From Candidatus Latescibacterota bacterium (lineage in GTDB: Bacteria; Latescibacterota; UBA2968), in assembly GCA_022821275.1 (NCBI GenBank), contig JAJEDY010000002.1, positions 112,265 through 176,264 of the forward strand: 64,000 bases of DNA. Reading direction: 5' to 3'. A model generated the notes under the pieces. That model did not search any database. It was not told where the DNA came from and saw nothing but the letters and a program-made list of their open reading frames with translations. The position numbers and the translations under genes are program-made. Shown here piece after piece: positions 8,766-17,667 of this stretch (the first letter of the stretch is position 1; each line of letters starts with the position of its first letter).

Positions 8766-10952
8766 ATGACAAAAACCGAACATTCCATGCAAACCCTTAC
8801 CCTCTCCATCAAAGGCATGAGTTGCGCCGCGTGTGTGGCGCGGGTTGAAGATACCCTCAAAACCGTCCCCGGCGTCTCAGATGCCCAGGTCAACTTTGCC
8901 ACCCACCAGGCCACGGTTCATCACAATGCCGTCCTGATAGACACACTCGTGAATGCCGTCTCAAGCGCCGGTTACGAAGCCTCCCCTCATATTTCTGAAG
9001 ACGCCGAGCAAATCGAACGCACAACCGAATATCGCAATCTGCGTTCTCTATTCACAGTCGCCGCCATCCTCTCCGCACTCATCATGGCAACGGGCATGAC
9101 CCGCACCATGTGGGGCGCGCACATCCCTCCCTATCACATTCACATATTGCTCTTTGCGTTGGCCACACCGGTTCAATTCTTATGTGGCTGGCGTTTTCTC
9201 AAAGGGGCATGGGCTGCACTGCGCCATCGCACGGCCGACATGAACAGCCTGATTGCCGCAGGGACTCTCGCCGCCTATTTTTACAGCATCGCAGTAACCT
9301 TTGCCTCGGTCGGCACGCAGAATATCCAGACCTACTTCGACACCTCCGCCATGATCATTACACTCGTCCTGCTCGGTCGCCTGCTCGAAACGCGCGCCAG
9401 AGGCCAAACATCATCAGCCATCCGAAAACTCCTTGACCTGCGCCCCAAAACCGCCCGCGTCGTCCGCAACGGTCGGGATGTTGAAACACCCATTGAACAC
9501 ATCCAGGTCGGCGATCACATTCGCGTACGGCCCGGTGAAAATATCCCGGTTGATGGTCTCATACAAAACGGACAATCCGCAATCGATGAATCCATGCTCA
9601 CAGGTGAATCCCTACCCGTTGACAAACAGCCCGGCGACAAAGTCATAGGCGGTACGCGCAACACAACCGGTAGTTTTATCTTCCAGGCAACACAGATCGG
9701 TGCCGATACAGTCTTGTCTCAAATCATTGATCTCGTGCGACAAGCACAGGGATCCAAAGCACCCATACAACATCTCGCCGACCGCGTCGCCAGTATCTTT
9801 GTCCCGATAATATTCGCCATCGCCCTGCTGACCTGCGCCCTGTGGTGGATTTTGGGATTTGGAATCGAAACCGCTCTCATCAATGCCGTAGTCGTCCTCA
9901 TCATCGCATGCCCTTGTGCAATGGGATTGGCCACGCCCACCGCCATCGCAGTCGGCACAGGACGGGGCGCGCAACTCGGCATCCTCATAAAAGGAGGCGA
10001 TGTGCTCGAAAATGCACACCGCCTCAATGCCATTGTACTGGACAAAACAGGCACGCTAACAGAGGGCAAACCCACTGTTAGCGATATTATCCCCGCAGAA
10101 AATTACCACCGCAATCACATACTCAAACTCGCAGCTTCTGCAGAAAAAGGATCGGAACACCCCCTTGGCGAAGCCATTGTTCGCGCCGCGCAAGAAGCCA
10201 GCCTCTCCCTGCAGCCAACCACAGATTTTGAAGCCATACCCGGTGTAGGCATCGCCGCTACAATTGACGGACAGCGCATCGTGCTCGGCAACCCACGCAC
10301 CATATCTGATCGCGCAAAATATCCAGCAGAAAAACTCGAAGCCGAGGGCAAAACCGTCGTATTTGTCACCGTCGATCATCAGCCCGCGGGCCTCATCGCC
10401 ATCTCAGACAACCTGAAAGCCGACGCCGCCCAAGCCGTTCAAGACCTCCAGCATCTGGACCTTGAAATCTCCCTCGTGACAGGCGACAACGCACGCACGG
10501 CCAAAGCCATTGGACAACAGCTCAACATCGATCAGGTCATTGCCGAAGTTCTGCCCCAGGACAAAGCCAAAAAAATCGCGCAACTCCAGAAAAAAAATGT
10601 AAATGTAGGCATGGTTGGCGATGGCATCAACGACGCCCCCGCACTCGCCCAGGCCAATGTCGGCATCGCCCTGAGTTCGGGCACAGACATTGCCATAGAA
10701 AGCGCGGGCATGATCCTCATGTCGGGCAACCTATCGACCATAGCCACATCTATCCGACTATCGCGGCAAACCATGCGCGTCATTCGCCAAAATCTCTTCT
10801 GGGCATTTGCCTACAATACCCTTCTCATTCCCATTGCTGCCCTGGGCCTGCTCAATCCTTTGGGCGGTCCCATGCTCGCCGCAGCCGCTATGGCCCTCTC
10901 TTCTGTCTCCGTTGTCACCAATGCCCTGCGCTTAAAGCGATTTTGTCCGTAA
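8766..10952 (+). CDS. copA: Cu(I)-exporting P1B-type ATPase
   Basis: 728 residues from the ATG at 8766, two bases after the aminopeptidase stop. One N-terminal HMA domain carries the [12 protein letters not shown] metal-binding loop. TGES is in the actuator domain, CPC in membrane helix 6 ([13 protein letters not shown]), DKTGTLTEG holds the phosphorylated Asp, and [10 protein letters not shown] forms the hinge. YN in helix 7 ([10 protein letters not shown]) and MxxSS in helix 8 ([11 protein letters not shown]) specify the Cu(I) subgroup P1B-1. Role: copper efflux across the inner membrane. No copper regulator or chaperone gene is adjacent. Confidence 0.93.
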   Translation: MTKTEHSMQTLTLSIKGMSCAACVARVEDTLKTVPGVSDAQVNFATHQATVHHNAVLIDTLVNAVSSAGYEASPHISEDAEQIERTTEYRNLRSLFTVAAILSALIMATGMTRTMWGAHIPPYHIHILLFALATPVQFLCGWRFLKGAWAALRHRTADMNSLIAAGTLAAYFYSIAVTFASVGTQNIQTYFDTSAMIITLVLLGRLLETRARGQTSSAIRKLLDLRPKTARVVRNGRDVETPIEHIQVGDHIRVRPGENIPVDGLIQNGQSAIDESMLTGESLPVDKQPGDKVIGGTRNTTGSFIFQATQIGADTVLSQIIDLVRQAQGSKAPIQHLADRVASIFVPIIFAIALLTCALWWILGFGIETALINAVVVLIIACPCAMGLATPTAIAVGTGRGAQLGILIKGGDVLENAHRLNAIVLDKTGTLTEGKPTVSDIIPAENYHRNHILKLAASAEKGSEHPLGEAIVRAAQEASLSLQPTTDFEAIPGVGIAATIDGQRIVLGNPRTISDRAKYPAEKLEAEGKTVVFVTVDHQPAGLIAISDNLKADAAQAVQDLQHLDLEISLVTGDNARTAKAIGQQLNIDQVIAEVLPQDKAKKIAQLQKKNVNVGMVGDGINDAPALAQANVGIALSSGTDIAIESAGMILMSGNLSTIATSIRLSRQTMRVIRQNLFWAFAYNTLLIPIAALGLLNPLGGPMLAAAAMALSSVSVVTNALRLKRFCP

Positions 10953-10956
10953 TATT

Positions 10957-12411
10957 CTAATACCTCTTCGCGTAATTTAATATCCCGCGAAAAATGCGAT
11001 CCGCATCGGAGTCGCGTATCTTGTGAGAACGCAATGCCCATGCTTCGCCCTTATCGTGTACATTGCGTATCTCCACCAGAATTTCTGCCTGCGCCAGATT
11101 GCCCCGCAACACCGCCAAATTGCGCCCCCCAATTTGAGCGGGCACATCTGGCAGATCGAGTGCCCTTTCCATAATCCGCGCAAATGACCGGGACCGGGAA
11201 TCGATCTTCCCGCGCCTGCTCCAATAAATAACCAGCGGACCCTTTGGACGACTGGGAGTGTTGTCTGCATGCAACGATATAAACAGAGTCTTCCCGCGCC
11301 TTGCAAAGAAACGGTTGGCTATTTTTACCCGCTGTACAATATTGTGAAGCCCCGGACGCACTGAAAAACTATTTCTTCTGTTGACACTTACATCGTTATA
11401 GACTTCGTTTTGTTCGTGTACAAACGTCCTTGCAGGCGGATTATTTTCCCGAATGAGATGATTTGGACTAATCACCGTCATCTCCACCTCGGCACCTGCA
11501 AGCCTCAGCTTTTGGTACAAACGCAACGCAATATCGTAAACAAATTCGTCTTCAACCACATAAACCGAACGGTTGTTACCATCTAAATTGGAAACAATAG
11601 CACCCGGATCGCGCCCCCCGTGCCCAGGGTCAAGCACAATGCGCCAGCCTCTCAACGTCTGTGATCTGCTATCTCGACGCATAGTAATACTTGCATTAAA
11701 CACGCCCATCAAATTTTGGGCACTTCTATAATCTTCAATCGGCTTTTGGGGGGACACTTCTCGATATCCCCGACTGCGTTGCACAGCGGCTTTGGGACGA
11801 GAAAAATAATACGGTCCATTATCCATTGCGATCTTTTGCAGCCGAGTCCGTATCTTTAACCTTTGGCCCACATAAATGCGATCCGACCGGATGCCATTGC
11901 TCCGCTTCAGTTCGGTCACACTCATAGAATACTGCGCGGCGATTTTAGAAAGCGAATCTCCCCTTCTCACCACATAGTCCATTTCTACCTGGCTAAGAGA
12001 GGGACGGGTGCGAGGCTGTTGCGCTACATAAGCGCGAGTACGCAGCTTTTGCCCGGGATAGATTTGATTCGATCTCAATTCATTGATCCGCTTCAGTTCG
12101 GTCACACTCATAGAATACCGCGCGGCGATTTTAGAAAGCGAATCCCCCCTTCTCACCACGTATTCTACCCCACTGGAGGAGCGAGTGCTACGCCCTTGTG
12201 AGCGAATGAGCAGTCTTTGCCCGGGATAAATGTGATGCGACCTCAACCCATTGCTCCGCTTAAGTTCAGTCACACTCATGGAAAACTGATCGGCAATTTC
12301 CCACAGAGAATCCCCTCTTTGCACCACATAAGTCTCTGTTAAAGCAGGCGCATGTGCCGCACACGACAACAAGAGGCAAGCCAATAAAGACACTCGGATA
12401 TATCGAAACAT
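10957..12411 (-). CDS. LysM lipoprotein N-acetylmuramoyl-L-alanine amidase (Amidase_3)
   Basis: 484 residues from the ATG at 12411, chosen because it gives a lipoprotein signal (SLLACLLLSC, lipobox ending in Cys); a longer frame to 12555 lacks a signal. Three tandem LysM repeats follow (each about YVVxRGDSLxxIAxxxSMSVTELKR...IYPGQxL), then a zinc amidase domain with VLDPGHGGRDPGA, VEDEFVYDIALRLYQKL and FISLHADNTPS. It cleaves the bond between MurNAc and L-Ala. LysM repeats bind glycan strands. Outer-membrane anchoring would suit cell separation or wall remodelling. It converges on copA with a 4-bp gap. Confidence 0.92.
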   Translation of the reverse strand: MFRYIRVSLLACLLLSCAAHAPALTETYVVQRGDSLWEIADQFSMSVTELKRSNGLRSHHIYPGQRLLIRSQGRSTRSSSGVEYVVRRGDSLSKIAARYSMSVTELKRINELRSNQIYPGQKLRTRAYVAQQPRTRPSLSQVEMDYVVRRGDSLSKIAAQYSMSVTELKRSNGIRSDRIYVGQRLKIRTRLQKIAMDNGPYYFSRPKAAVQRSRGYREVSPQKPIEDYRSAQNLMGVFNASITMRRDSRSQTLRGWRIVLDPGHGGRDPGAIVSNLDGNNRSVYVVEDEFVYDIALRLYQKLRLAGAEVEMTVISPNHLIRENNPPARTFVHEQNEVYNDVSVNRRNSFSVRPGLHNIVQRVKIANRFFARRGKTLFISLHADNTPSRPKGPLVIYWSRRGKIDSRSRSFARIMERALDLPDVPAQIGGRNLAVLRGNLAQAEILVEIRNVHDKGEAWALRSHKIRDSDADRIFRGILNYAKRY

Positions 12412-12646
12412 GATCATAAAATCTGTATATAGAGAGAAGAGTGATGTCATTTGAGACCAACTTGCGACAAACCGATAGATAATAGACCTTTTAGAAAAAA
12501 AAGACAAGATAGGGCCCTCTAAAAATGGTAAATTTGGTCTCTTTCGCCAGAACACATGGGGATTTTTACCAACTTTAACGCTCTATCCTATTTCTTAAAA
12601 ATACCTATGTATATAAAAAACAACACTTAACATCACATCGCACACC

Positions 12647-12662
12647 TGGCACAGACTTTGCA
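12647..12662 (+). promoter_or_regulatory. Sigma-54 (-24/-12) promoter of the psp cluster
   Basis: TGGCACAGACTTTGCA matches TGGCAC-N5-TTGCA, with exactly ten bases between the invariant GG and GC. Transcription would start near 12673, about 60 bp before pspA. It lies in the 320-bp gap (12412-12731) between the divergent amidase and pspA; the rest of that gap is AT-rich and I see no other gene there. Sigma-54 promoters drive psp operons in Enterobacteria through PspF. Here the likely activator is the sigma-54 response regulator at 18914-20317. The shared upstream activator sites were not identified. Confidence 0.85.
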
Positions 12663-12731
12663 TAAAAAGAGTGCGACAACAAAAAACATCAGAATCCCCA
12701 TAAATGCAGCACCTTGTGAAAGGAGAAGATC

Positions 12732-13409
12732 ATGGCACGCGGAATTTTTTACAGAATGGCCGACATCGTCAAAGCCAACGTCAACGACCTGATTACCCGC
12801 GCAGAAGACCCCGAAAAAATGATTCGCCAGATGATTCTGGAAATGGAAGAAGCCGTCAACAAAGCCACTGCCTCGGTCGGCACGGCTGTTGCCAATGAAA
12901 AACGCCTGGAAAGACAATATCTCGAAAAACAAGATCAGATCGAAGCATGGCAAAAAAAAGCCGAAATGGCCGTTGAAGCTGGCGAAGACGACCTTGCCCG
13001 CCGCGCGCTCGAACGCAAAGCTGCAAATCAGGAAGCCACGCACGATCTCGAAGTAGCCCTCGAAGAAAGCCGTAAAACCTCGTCCCAACTCAAACAACAA
13101 CTCACCCAACTCAAAGCCAAACTCGACGAAGCCCGCACCCGCCAGGGCACCCTGATTGCTCGCCGCCGTGCAGCAGAAGCCCGCAAGCAAATCGCCAGGG
13201 GCCTCTCGGGAGTGGGTGAAGACGCATTTTCGAGCTTTGAACGGTTCCGCCAGCGCATCGAAACCGAAGAAGCAGAAGCAGAAGCCCATCAAGAAATGGC
13301 GAGTGCTGACCCCTCTCTGGAAGAAGAATTTTCCAAACTCGAACGCAAAAGCACAGTCGAAGACGAACTCAGTGCACTAAAAAAGAAAATGGGACAAAAA
13401 GATGCGTGA
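12732..13409 (+). CDS. pspA: Phage shock protein A (PspA/IM30 family)
   Basis: 225 residues, almost entirely coiled coil. N-terminal MARGIFYRMADIVKANVNDL with AEDPEKMIRQMILEMEEAV is the amphipathic-helix/helix-1 signature of PspA. It is an ESCRT-III-like peripheral inner-membrane protein that polymerises on damaged membrane and, in Proteobacteria, inhibits the psp activator. AGGAGAAGATC gives a good Shine-Dalgarno. First gene after the sigma-54 promoter; its last 8 bases overlap the next gene. Confidence 0.95.
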   Translation: MARGIFYRMADIVKANVNDLITRAEDPEKMIRQMILEMEEAVNKATASVGTAVANEKRLERQYLEKQDQIEAWQKKAEMAVEAGEDDLARRALERKAANQEATHDLEVALEESRKTSSQLKQQLTQLKAKLDEARTRQGTLIARRRAAEARKQIARGLSGVGEDAFSSFERFRQRIETEEAEAEAHQEMASADPSLEEEFSKLERKSTVEDELSALKKKMGQKDA

Positions 13410-14073
13410 CCTGGAAAAACTCGCCGATGAAATCGCCAGCAAAATTGACCACGCGGTCAACAATGCGGAGCGAAAAATAAAAAAGAAATGGAAGGGAAAC
13501 TGGGAGGCGCGCGTTCACAGTGCGAGCAGCGATTTCCAAACCGCAACCAATTCATTCAAGCGCGTGCCCGACCGCCTCTCTGACCTCGCCACCGATGGGA
13601 GTTGTGCCATGCGTTATCTCTTCGCTTATGGTTTAATAGGAATGGCCGCACTGATGGGATTTTGCGGCCTCGTACTCGTACTCATGGTATTGATAGAACA
13701 TCCCCCCTGGATCAACGGCACAACCTCATTCATGCACGAAGAACTCAGTGGCGGTCTTGCGCTCATCGTCTTCTCTCAACTTATATGGTGGGCAGGTCGC
13801 AGGGTCAAAAGATCGGGAGACAAAAAAGCACATGCCAAAAATCAGCACCGCATACTCCGTCTCGCCCGGGACAAAGGGGGCAGCCTCACCGTGACAGAAG
13901 CTGCTATGGACACCAGAATAACAGTTGAAAAAACCGAAGAAATCCTGCGAGAATTAACCATAAGTGGTCATGCGGAAATGCGAATCTCAGATTCGGGACT
14001 GGTCGTTTACCATTTTCCAGAAATCGAATGCTGGGATGAAATATACCGCGCGAGACCCGTCGATGAACTCTAA
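13402..14073 (+). CDS. Two-helix membrane protein with cytoplasmic winged-helix-like tail, psp-linked
   Basis: 223 residues. Charged helical N-terminus (1-65), two transmembrane helices at about 72-95 and 113-133, then a basic linker and a C-terminal segment (ILRLARDKGGSLTVTEAAMDTRITVEKTEEILRELTISGHAEMR... split over ~150-205) with a winged-helix pattern. It overlaps pspA by 8 nt, so the two are probably made together. By position it may couple PspA to the membrane, the role PspC plays elsewhere, but sequence similarity to PspC is not evident. No precise family recognised. Confidence 0.7.
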   Translation: MRDLEKLADEIASKIDHAVNNAERKIKKKWKGNWEARVHSASSDFQTATNSFKRVPDRLSDLATDGSCAMRYLFAYGLIGMAALMGFCGLVLVLMVLIEHPPWINGTTSFMHEELSGGLALIVFSQLIWWAGRRVKRSGDKKAHAKNQHRILRLARDKGGSLTVTEAAMDTRITVEKTEEILRELTISGHAEMRISDSGLVVYHFPEIECWDEIYRARPVDEL

Positions 14074-14094
14074 TGTGTATGGGAGGGCAAAATA

Positions 14095-14298
14095 ATGGTA
14101 ATGTTTGAAATTGGAATGATGGTAGCAGTAATCATTCTCGCATCAGCGGCATACAAATACATTGAGCAACGCACCAGAAGGTCCATACCCAGCGATGCGG
14201 AAGAACGGATCAACGCCAGAATGGACGAACTCGACCGCAGGCTCACAGACATTCAGGACGTCATGATCACCATTGACGAAAAACTCAGCAGAAAATAA
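14095..14298 (+). CDS. PspB-like small membrane protein, copy 1
   Basis: 67 residues. One N-terminal transmembrane helix (~4-20), then a basic turn (EQRTRRSIPSD) and an amphipathic coiled coil (ERINARMDELDRRLTDIQDV). The architecture is that of PspB (membrane helix plus coiled coil), although identity is modest. Preceded by GGGAGGGC and 21 bp after the winged-helix gene. Shares the block SIPSDAEER-x-NAR-x-DELDRRLTDIQD with the next gene, so the pair is a tandem duplication. Confidence 0.75.
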   Translation: MVMFEIGMMVAVIILASAAYKYIEQRTRRSIPSDAEERINARMDELDRRLTDIQDVMITIDEKLSRK

Positions 14299-14309
14299 GG
14301 AGGGGTAAC

Positions 14310-14582
14310 ATGACTAATGTTATTGGTGTCACTATGGGTGGCATATTGATGATCATCATTGTAGGCGCCATTGCATCAGCGGTACACAAATACATTGATC
14401 GCCGCACCAAAGGGTCCATCCCCAGCGATGCAGAAGAACGCTTGAATGCGAGAATAGATGAACTCGACCGCAGGCTCACAGACATTCAGGACATCCTCAT
14501 CACCAACGACGACAAACTCGAGCGTCTCAACAGCCAATCCCGCGTCGAACTGCCCACGCCCCCGCGGACCATCTCGGATTGA
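14310..14582 (+). CDS. PspB-like small membrane protein, copy 2
   Basis: 90 residues, a paralogue of the gene 11 bp upstream with the same helix plus coiled-coil layout (membrane helix ~8-26; GSIPSDAEERLNARIDELDR). It differs by a longer C-terminal tail rich in Ser/Pro/Thr (NSQSRVELPTPPRTISD). AAGGAGGGG gives a strong Shine-Dalgarno. Two copies could form hetero-oligomers or bind different partners (inference). Confidence 0.75.
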   Translation: MTNVIGVTMGGILMIIIVGAIASAVHKYIDRRTKGSIPSDAEERLNARIDELDRRLTDIQDILITNDDKLERLNSQSRVELPTPPRTISD

Positions 14583-14618
14583 CGGACAACCTCACACCTC
14601 CTGAAAAAAGGACATCCC

Positions 14619-14789
14619 ATGTTGGCAAAACTCATCGGCATCGTGCTCATCATCATCGGCGGCATTTTCGCCATCCAGGTTCTCTTCCCGCTCATCGGCT
14701 CTCTATTTGGGCTACTCTTTCTCCTGCTCAAACTCGCCATCGCCGTTATATGCATTGGGATCGGTTATCGCTTGATCAAAAGAGACTGA
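14619..14789 (+). CDS. 56-residue hydrophobic membrane protein of the psp cluster
   Basis: Short gene: MLAKLIGIVLIIIGGIFAI... to ...GYRLIKRD, with a stop at 14787-14789. Nearly all residues between 4 and 50 are hydrophobic with Gly breaks, giving two closely packed membrane helices or a hairpin. AAAAAGGACATCCC supplies a Shine-Dalgarno, and the spacing (36 bp after the second PspB-like gene) fits one operon. It recalls the tiny Psp membrane proteins (PspD/PspG) in size and place only. Function unknown. Confidence 0.65.
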   Translation: MLAKLIGIVLIIIGGIFAIQVLFPLIGSLFGLLFLLLKLAIAVICIGIGYRLIKRD

Positions 14790-14803
14790 CGGAAAAATCC
14801 GTC
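14788..14803 (+). terminator. Hairpin between the psp genes and the ECF sigma gene (attenuator candidate)
   Basis: GACGGA-AAAA-TCCGTC, a perfect 6-bp stem with a 4-nt loop that overlaps the stop of the 56-residue gene and is followed by TTGTT. The T run is weak, so partial termination or RNA-end protection is more likely than full termination. Confidence 0.4.
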
Positions 14804-14847
14804 TTGTTACAATCAAGAGAGTAGCTATAAGTGAATTATCTTAATGA

Positions 14848-15438
14848 ATGGAGAAAAAAGTGAAAACACAGGATCAAAATCTGATTCGCGCATCCCTCTC
14901 GGGCGACCGCCGGGCATTTGAAACGCTCTACCACAAATACCAGAACCAGATCTACGGCACCCTCGCACAGCGCATCTCGGACCGCGACACCGTTGACGAC
15001 CTGATGCAAGACACATTTTTCCGCGCCTATCGCTCGCTCCACACATTCAAAGGCCAGGCAGCATTTTCGACCTGGCTCACGCAAATTGCCCTCAACGTCT
15101 ATCGCTCGCACCTGCGCTCGCAACAAGTTCGGCAAAACTGGGTCTATCAAACCGAAGACCCCGAAGTCGTTCGCAACGTCATCCGCGACATCATCCCCGG
15201 TACACTACCAGACCAAATAGTCGAAAAACGCGAACGCATACAATTGGTCCACAAAAGCATTCAAAACTTACCCGAACGCTATCGCAAAGCCATGTGGCTG
15301 CGCTACGTCATGGACTGGTCCTACGAAGAAATCACACAGGCACTTCGCGTTCCGCTTGGAACCGTCAAAACATGGCTGTGTCGCGCCCGCCGCCAACTCA
15401 AAAGCGAATTTCGCAAACTCGGCCTACAGCCTGGCTGA
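14848..15438 (+). CDS. ECF-family RNA polymerase sigma factor (SigW/RpoE type)
   Basis: 196 residues. Region 2: FETLYHKYQNQIYGTLAQRI, then VDDLMQDTFFRAYRSLHTFK and FSTWLTQIALNVYRSHLRS. Region 4: LPERYRKAMWLRYVMDWSYE followed by ITQALRVPLGTVKTWLCRAR. It lies inside the envelope-stress cluster with no recognisable anti-sigma gene beside it. In Bacillus, SigW controls NfeD/flotillin and PspA-type genes, so the local arrangement fits an envelope regulon. Unlike the sigma factor at 3.3-3.8 kb it has no coupled anti-sigma. Confidence 0.92.
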   Translation: MEKKVKTQDQNLIRASLSGDRRAFETLYHKYQNQIYGTLAQRISDRDTVDDLMQDTFFRAYRSLHTFKGQAAFSTWLTQIALNVYRSHLRSQQVRQNWVYQTEDPEVVRNVIRDIIPGTLPDQIVEKRERIQLVHKSIQNLPERYRKAMWLRYVMDWSYEEITQALRVPLGTVKTWLCRARRQLKSEFRKLGLQPG

Positions 15439-15530
15439 GAAATAACCCTTGCTTTTCGCTTCTCTCATGGACAAATTTAGAAACATAAAGATCAGTTAAT
15501 GGAACGCGCAATCGATTTCTGGAGGTCAAT

Positions 15531-16133
15531 ATGCAGGCATGGTGGTCAGAACTCGCGCCTCTCAATCAGGTGTTCTATGGCGTTGCCGTCTTTTTCAGTG
15601 TCCTATTTCTCTGGCAATTTATCACGACACTCATCGGCCTGAGTGATTCGGCAGATGGCATTGCCCAGGACGATCTCAGCGCCGACGATGTGGGACCAGA
15701 TGTGGATGGTGGCCCCCACGATCATGGCATCGTCGCCTTTAAGTTGCTCTCCGTGCGTTCTGTGATCGCCTTTGGGATGCTCTTTGGATGGGCCGGTGCC
15801 CTCTATCTCGACGCGGGCCTCTCCATCGAAGATTCGGTTTTACGTGGCGTTATATGGGGCGGCGCAGGCATGGCCCTGGTGGCTTACTTCTTCTACAAAG
15901 TGCAACACCTCTCTGAATCGCATAACCGAAACCTATCGTCCTGCATTGGCAATGAAGGCGAAGTCTATATCGACATCCCCGAAAATGGCGCCGGTCAAAT
16001 CCGTGTAATGGAAAGCGGGGCTGTCAACTACATATCTGCGCGCAGCAAAGACGGGCAGCCCATCCAGAACAAAACGCCGGTTCGCGTACTGCGAACACTC
16101 GACACAATCACCGTCGAAGTAGAACCCATTTAA
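15531..16133 (+). CDS. NfeD/YuaF-like membrane protein with OB-fold tail
   Basis: 200 residues. Three membrane helices (~14-36, ~72-92, ~100-120) precede a cytoplasmic beta-rich domain (~130-200; GNEGEVYIDIPENGAGQIRV...) of the NfeD OB-fold type. Such proteins are encoded beside flotillins and help place or stabilise them. A flotillin gene follows after 22 bp. GGAGG lies 5 bp before the start. Length agrees with YuaF/YqiJ-like proteins. Confidence 0.85.
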   Translation: MQAWWSELAPLNQVFYGVAVFFSVLFLWQFITTLIGLSDSADGIAQDDLSADDVGPDVDGGPHDHGIVAFKLLSVRSVIAFGMLFGWAGALYLDAGLSIEDSVLRGVIWGGAGMALVAYFFYKVQHLSESHNRNLSSCIGNEGEVYIDIPENGAGQIRVMESGAVNYISARSKDGQPIQNKTPVRVLRTLDTITVEVEPI

Positions 16134-16155
16134 TCCTGAACAAAGGGAGGGATCA

Positions 16156-17667
16156 ATGCCTACTGAACTCTTACTCACCATCATCCTCGCAGCCGTTGTC
16201 TGTCTGCTATTCCTCACATTCATCTCGCGTTACAAGCGCTGTCCATCCAACAAAATTCTCGTCATCTACGGCAAAACAGGGAGCGGAGCCGCAAAATGTG
16301 TACACGGTGGTGCAGCTTTTGTCCTGCCCCTTTTGCAGGACTACGAATACCTCGACCTCGAACCCTTTGTCGTGCCTATCGACCTGGACAACGCACTATC
16401 ACAGGAAAACATCCGCGTATCCGTGCCCACCACAGTCACAGCAGCTATCTCCAACCAACCCGGCATCATGCAAAACGCGGCCATCCGCCTCCTGGGCCTT
16501 TCCCGCGATCAAATTCAGAGCCAGGCACAAGACATCATCCTCGGCCAGATGCGCGCAGTCATTGCAACCATGCAAATCGAAGAAATCAATCAGGACCGAC
16601 AGGCATTCATGACCAAAGTAAATGAAGCCGTCTCCACTGAAATGGAAAAAGTTGGCCTATCTGTCATCAACGTCAACATCAAAGACCTCGACGACGAAAG
16701 CGGCTACATCAAAGCCATCGGCCAAAAAGCAGCGGCTGAAGCCGTAAATCAGGCATCTATCGACGTAGCCGAGCAAGAACGGCACGGACAGGTCGGCGTG
16801 GCCGAACGCGCACGCGATCGCCGTCGGGATGTCGCCGCAGCCGATTCAGAAGCTGAAGTTGGCGAAGCCGAAGCCGCGCGAAACAGACGACGACAGGTTG
16901 CCGCACTCGAATCAGAAGCTGAAATTGGCGAAGCTGAGGCAGGACGAGACAAACGCCAAAATGTCGCGGCTCTCGAAGCAGAGGCCGTACAGGCAGAAAC
17001 AGAAGCAGAAGCAAAAACAGCGGGCTATCGCGCACAACAACGCGTAGCAGAAGAAGAAGCGCGCCGAAAAGCAGAAGAAGCAGCCAAAGGGACCGACGGG
17101 GCTATTCGCGTCGCCCAGGAAACCGCGGAAAAAGCAGCGGAAGAAGCCCGAGCACTGCGCGAAGAAGCGCGCCTGCGCGCAGAAATCGTCGTTCAGGCAG
17201 AAGCCGAAAAACAGCGCAAAGTCGTTCAAGCAGAAGCCGAAAAAGAACAGCGACGACTTGTTGCCGAAGGTGAAGCCGCAGCCATTCTCGCACAAAAACA
17301 GGCCGAAGCTCAGGGGACTCAGGCCATCCTCAATGCGAAAGCCGAAGGATACAGACAACTCGTTGAAGCCTGTGGCAGCAACGACCAGGCAGCAGCGGCC
17401 TTCCTGATCATCGAACGCCTCACCGAAGTCGCCAATATTCAGGCCGAAGCCATTAGCAACCTGCCCATCGACAAAGTAATGGTCTGGGATAGCGGCAATG
17501 GCGAGAGTGGCATGTCCAACCTGGGACAACGCCTCATGGGTGCCATACCGCCCATGCACGATCTGGCGCGTCTGGCAGGGCTTGAATTACCCGAATTTCT
17601 GGGCAAAATGAACGGCGAACAAGCATCTGGAGAAAACGGCAAATCCGATACATCAAATGGTGAATAA
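16156..17667 (+). CDS. floT: Flotillin-like SPFH-domain protein
   Basis: 503 residues. A hydrophobic N-terminal anchor (3-25), SPFH/Band-7 domain (~28-200; PSNKILVIYGKTGSG, GGAAFVLPLLQDYEYLDLEP), then a long Ala/Glu-rich coiled coil (~200-410) made of repeated EAEVGEAEA-type units, and a C-terminal domain (~415-503). Flotillins organise membrane microdomains. AGGGAGGGATC precedes the start. The stop TAA shares its last base with the start of the histidine kinase gene, so the two are translationally linked. Confidence 0.92.
   Translation: MPTELLLTIILAAVVCLLFLTFISRYKRCPSNKILVIYGKTGSGAAKCVHGGAAFVLPLLQDYEYLDLEPFVVPIDLDNALSQENIRVSVPTTVTAAISNQPGIMQNAAIRLLGLSRDQIQSQAQDIILGQMRAVIATMQIEEINQDRQAFMTKVNEAVSTEMEKVGLSVINVNIKDLDDESGYIKAIGQKAAAEAVNQASIDVAEQERHGQVGVAERARDRRRDVAAADSEAEVGEAEAARNRRRQVAALESEAEIGEAEAGRDKRQNVAALEAEAVQAETEAEAKTAGYRAQQRVAEEEARRKAEEAAKGTDGAIRVAQETAEKAAEEARALREEARLRAEIVVQAEAEKQRKVVQAEAEKEQRRLVAEGEAAAILAQKQAEAQGTQAILNAKAEGYRQLVEACGSNDQAAAAFLIIERLTEVANIQAEAISNLPIDKVMVWDSGNGESGMSNLGQRLMGAIPPMHDLARLAGLELPEFLGKMNGEQASGENGKSDTSNGE

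Noticed and set aside
11860..12330. Repeated DNA in the amidase gene as a possible mobile repeat
   Set aside because: It is the coding sequence of three LysM domains.
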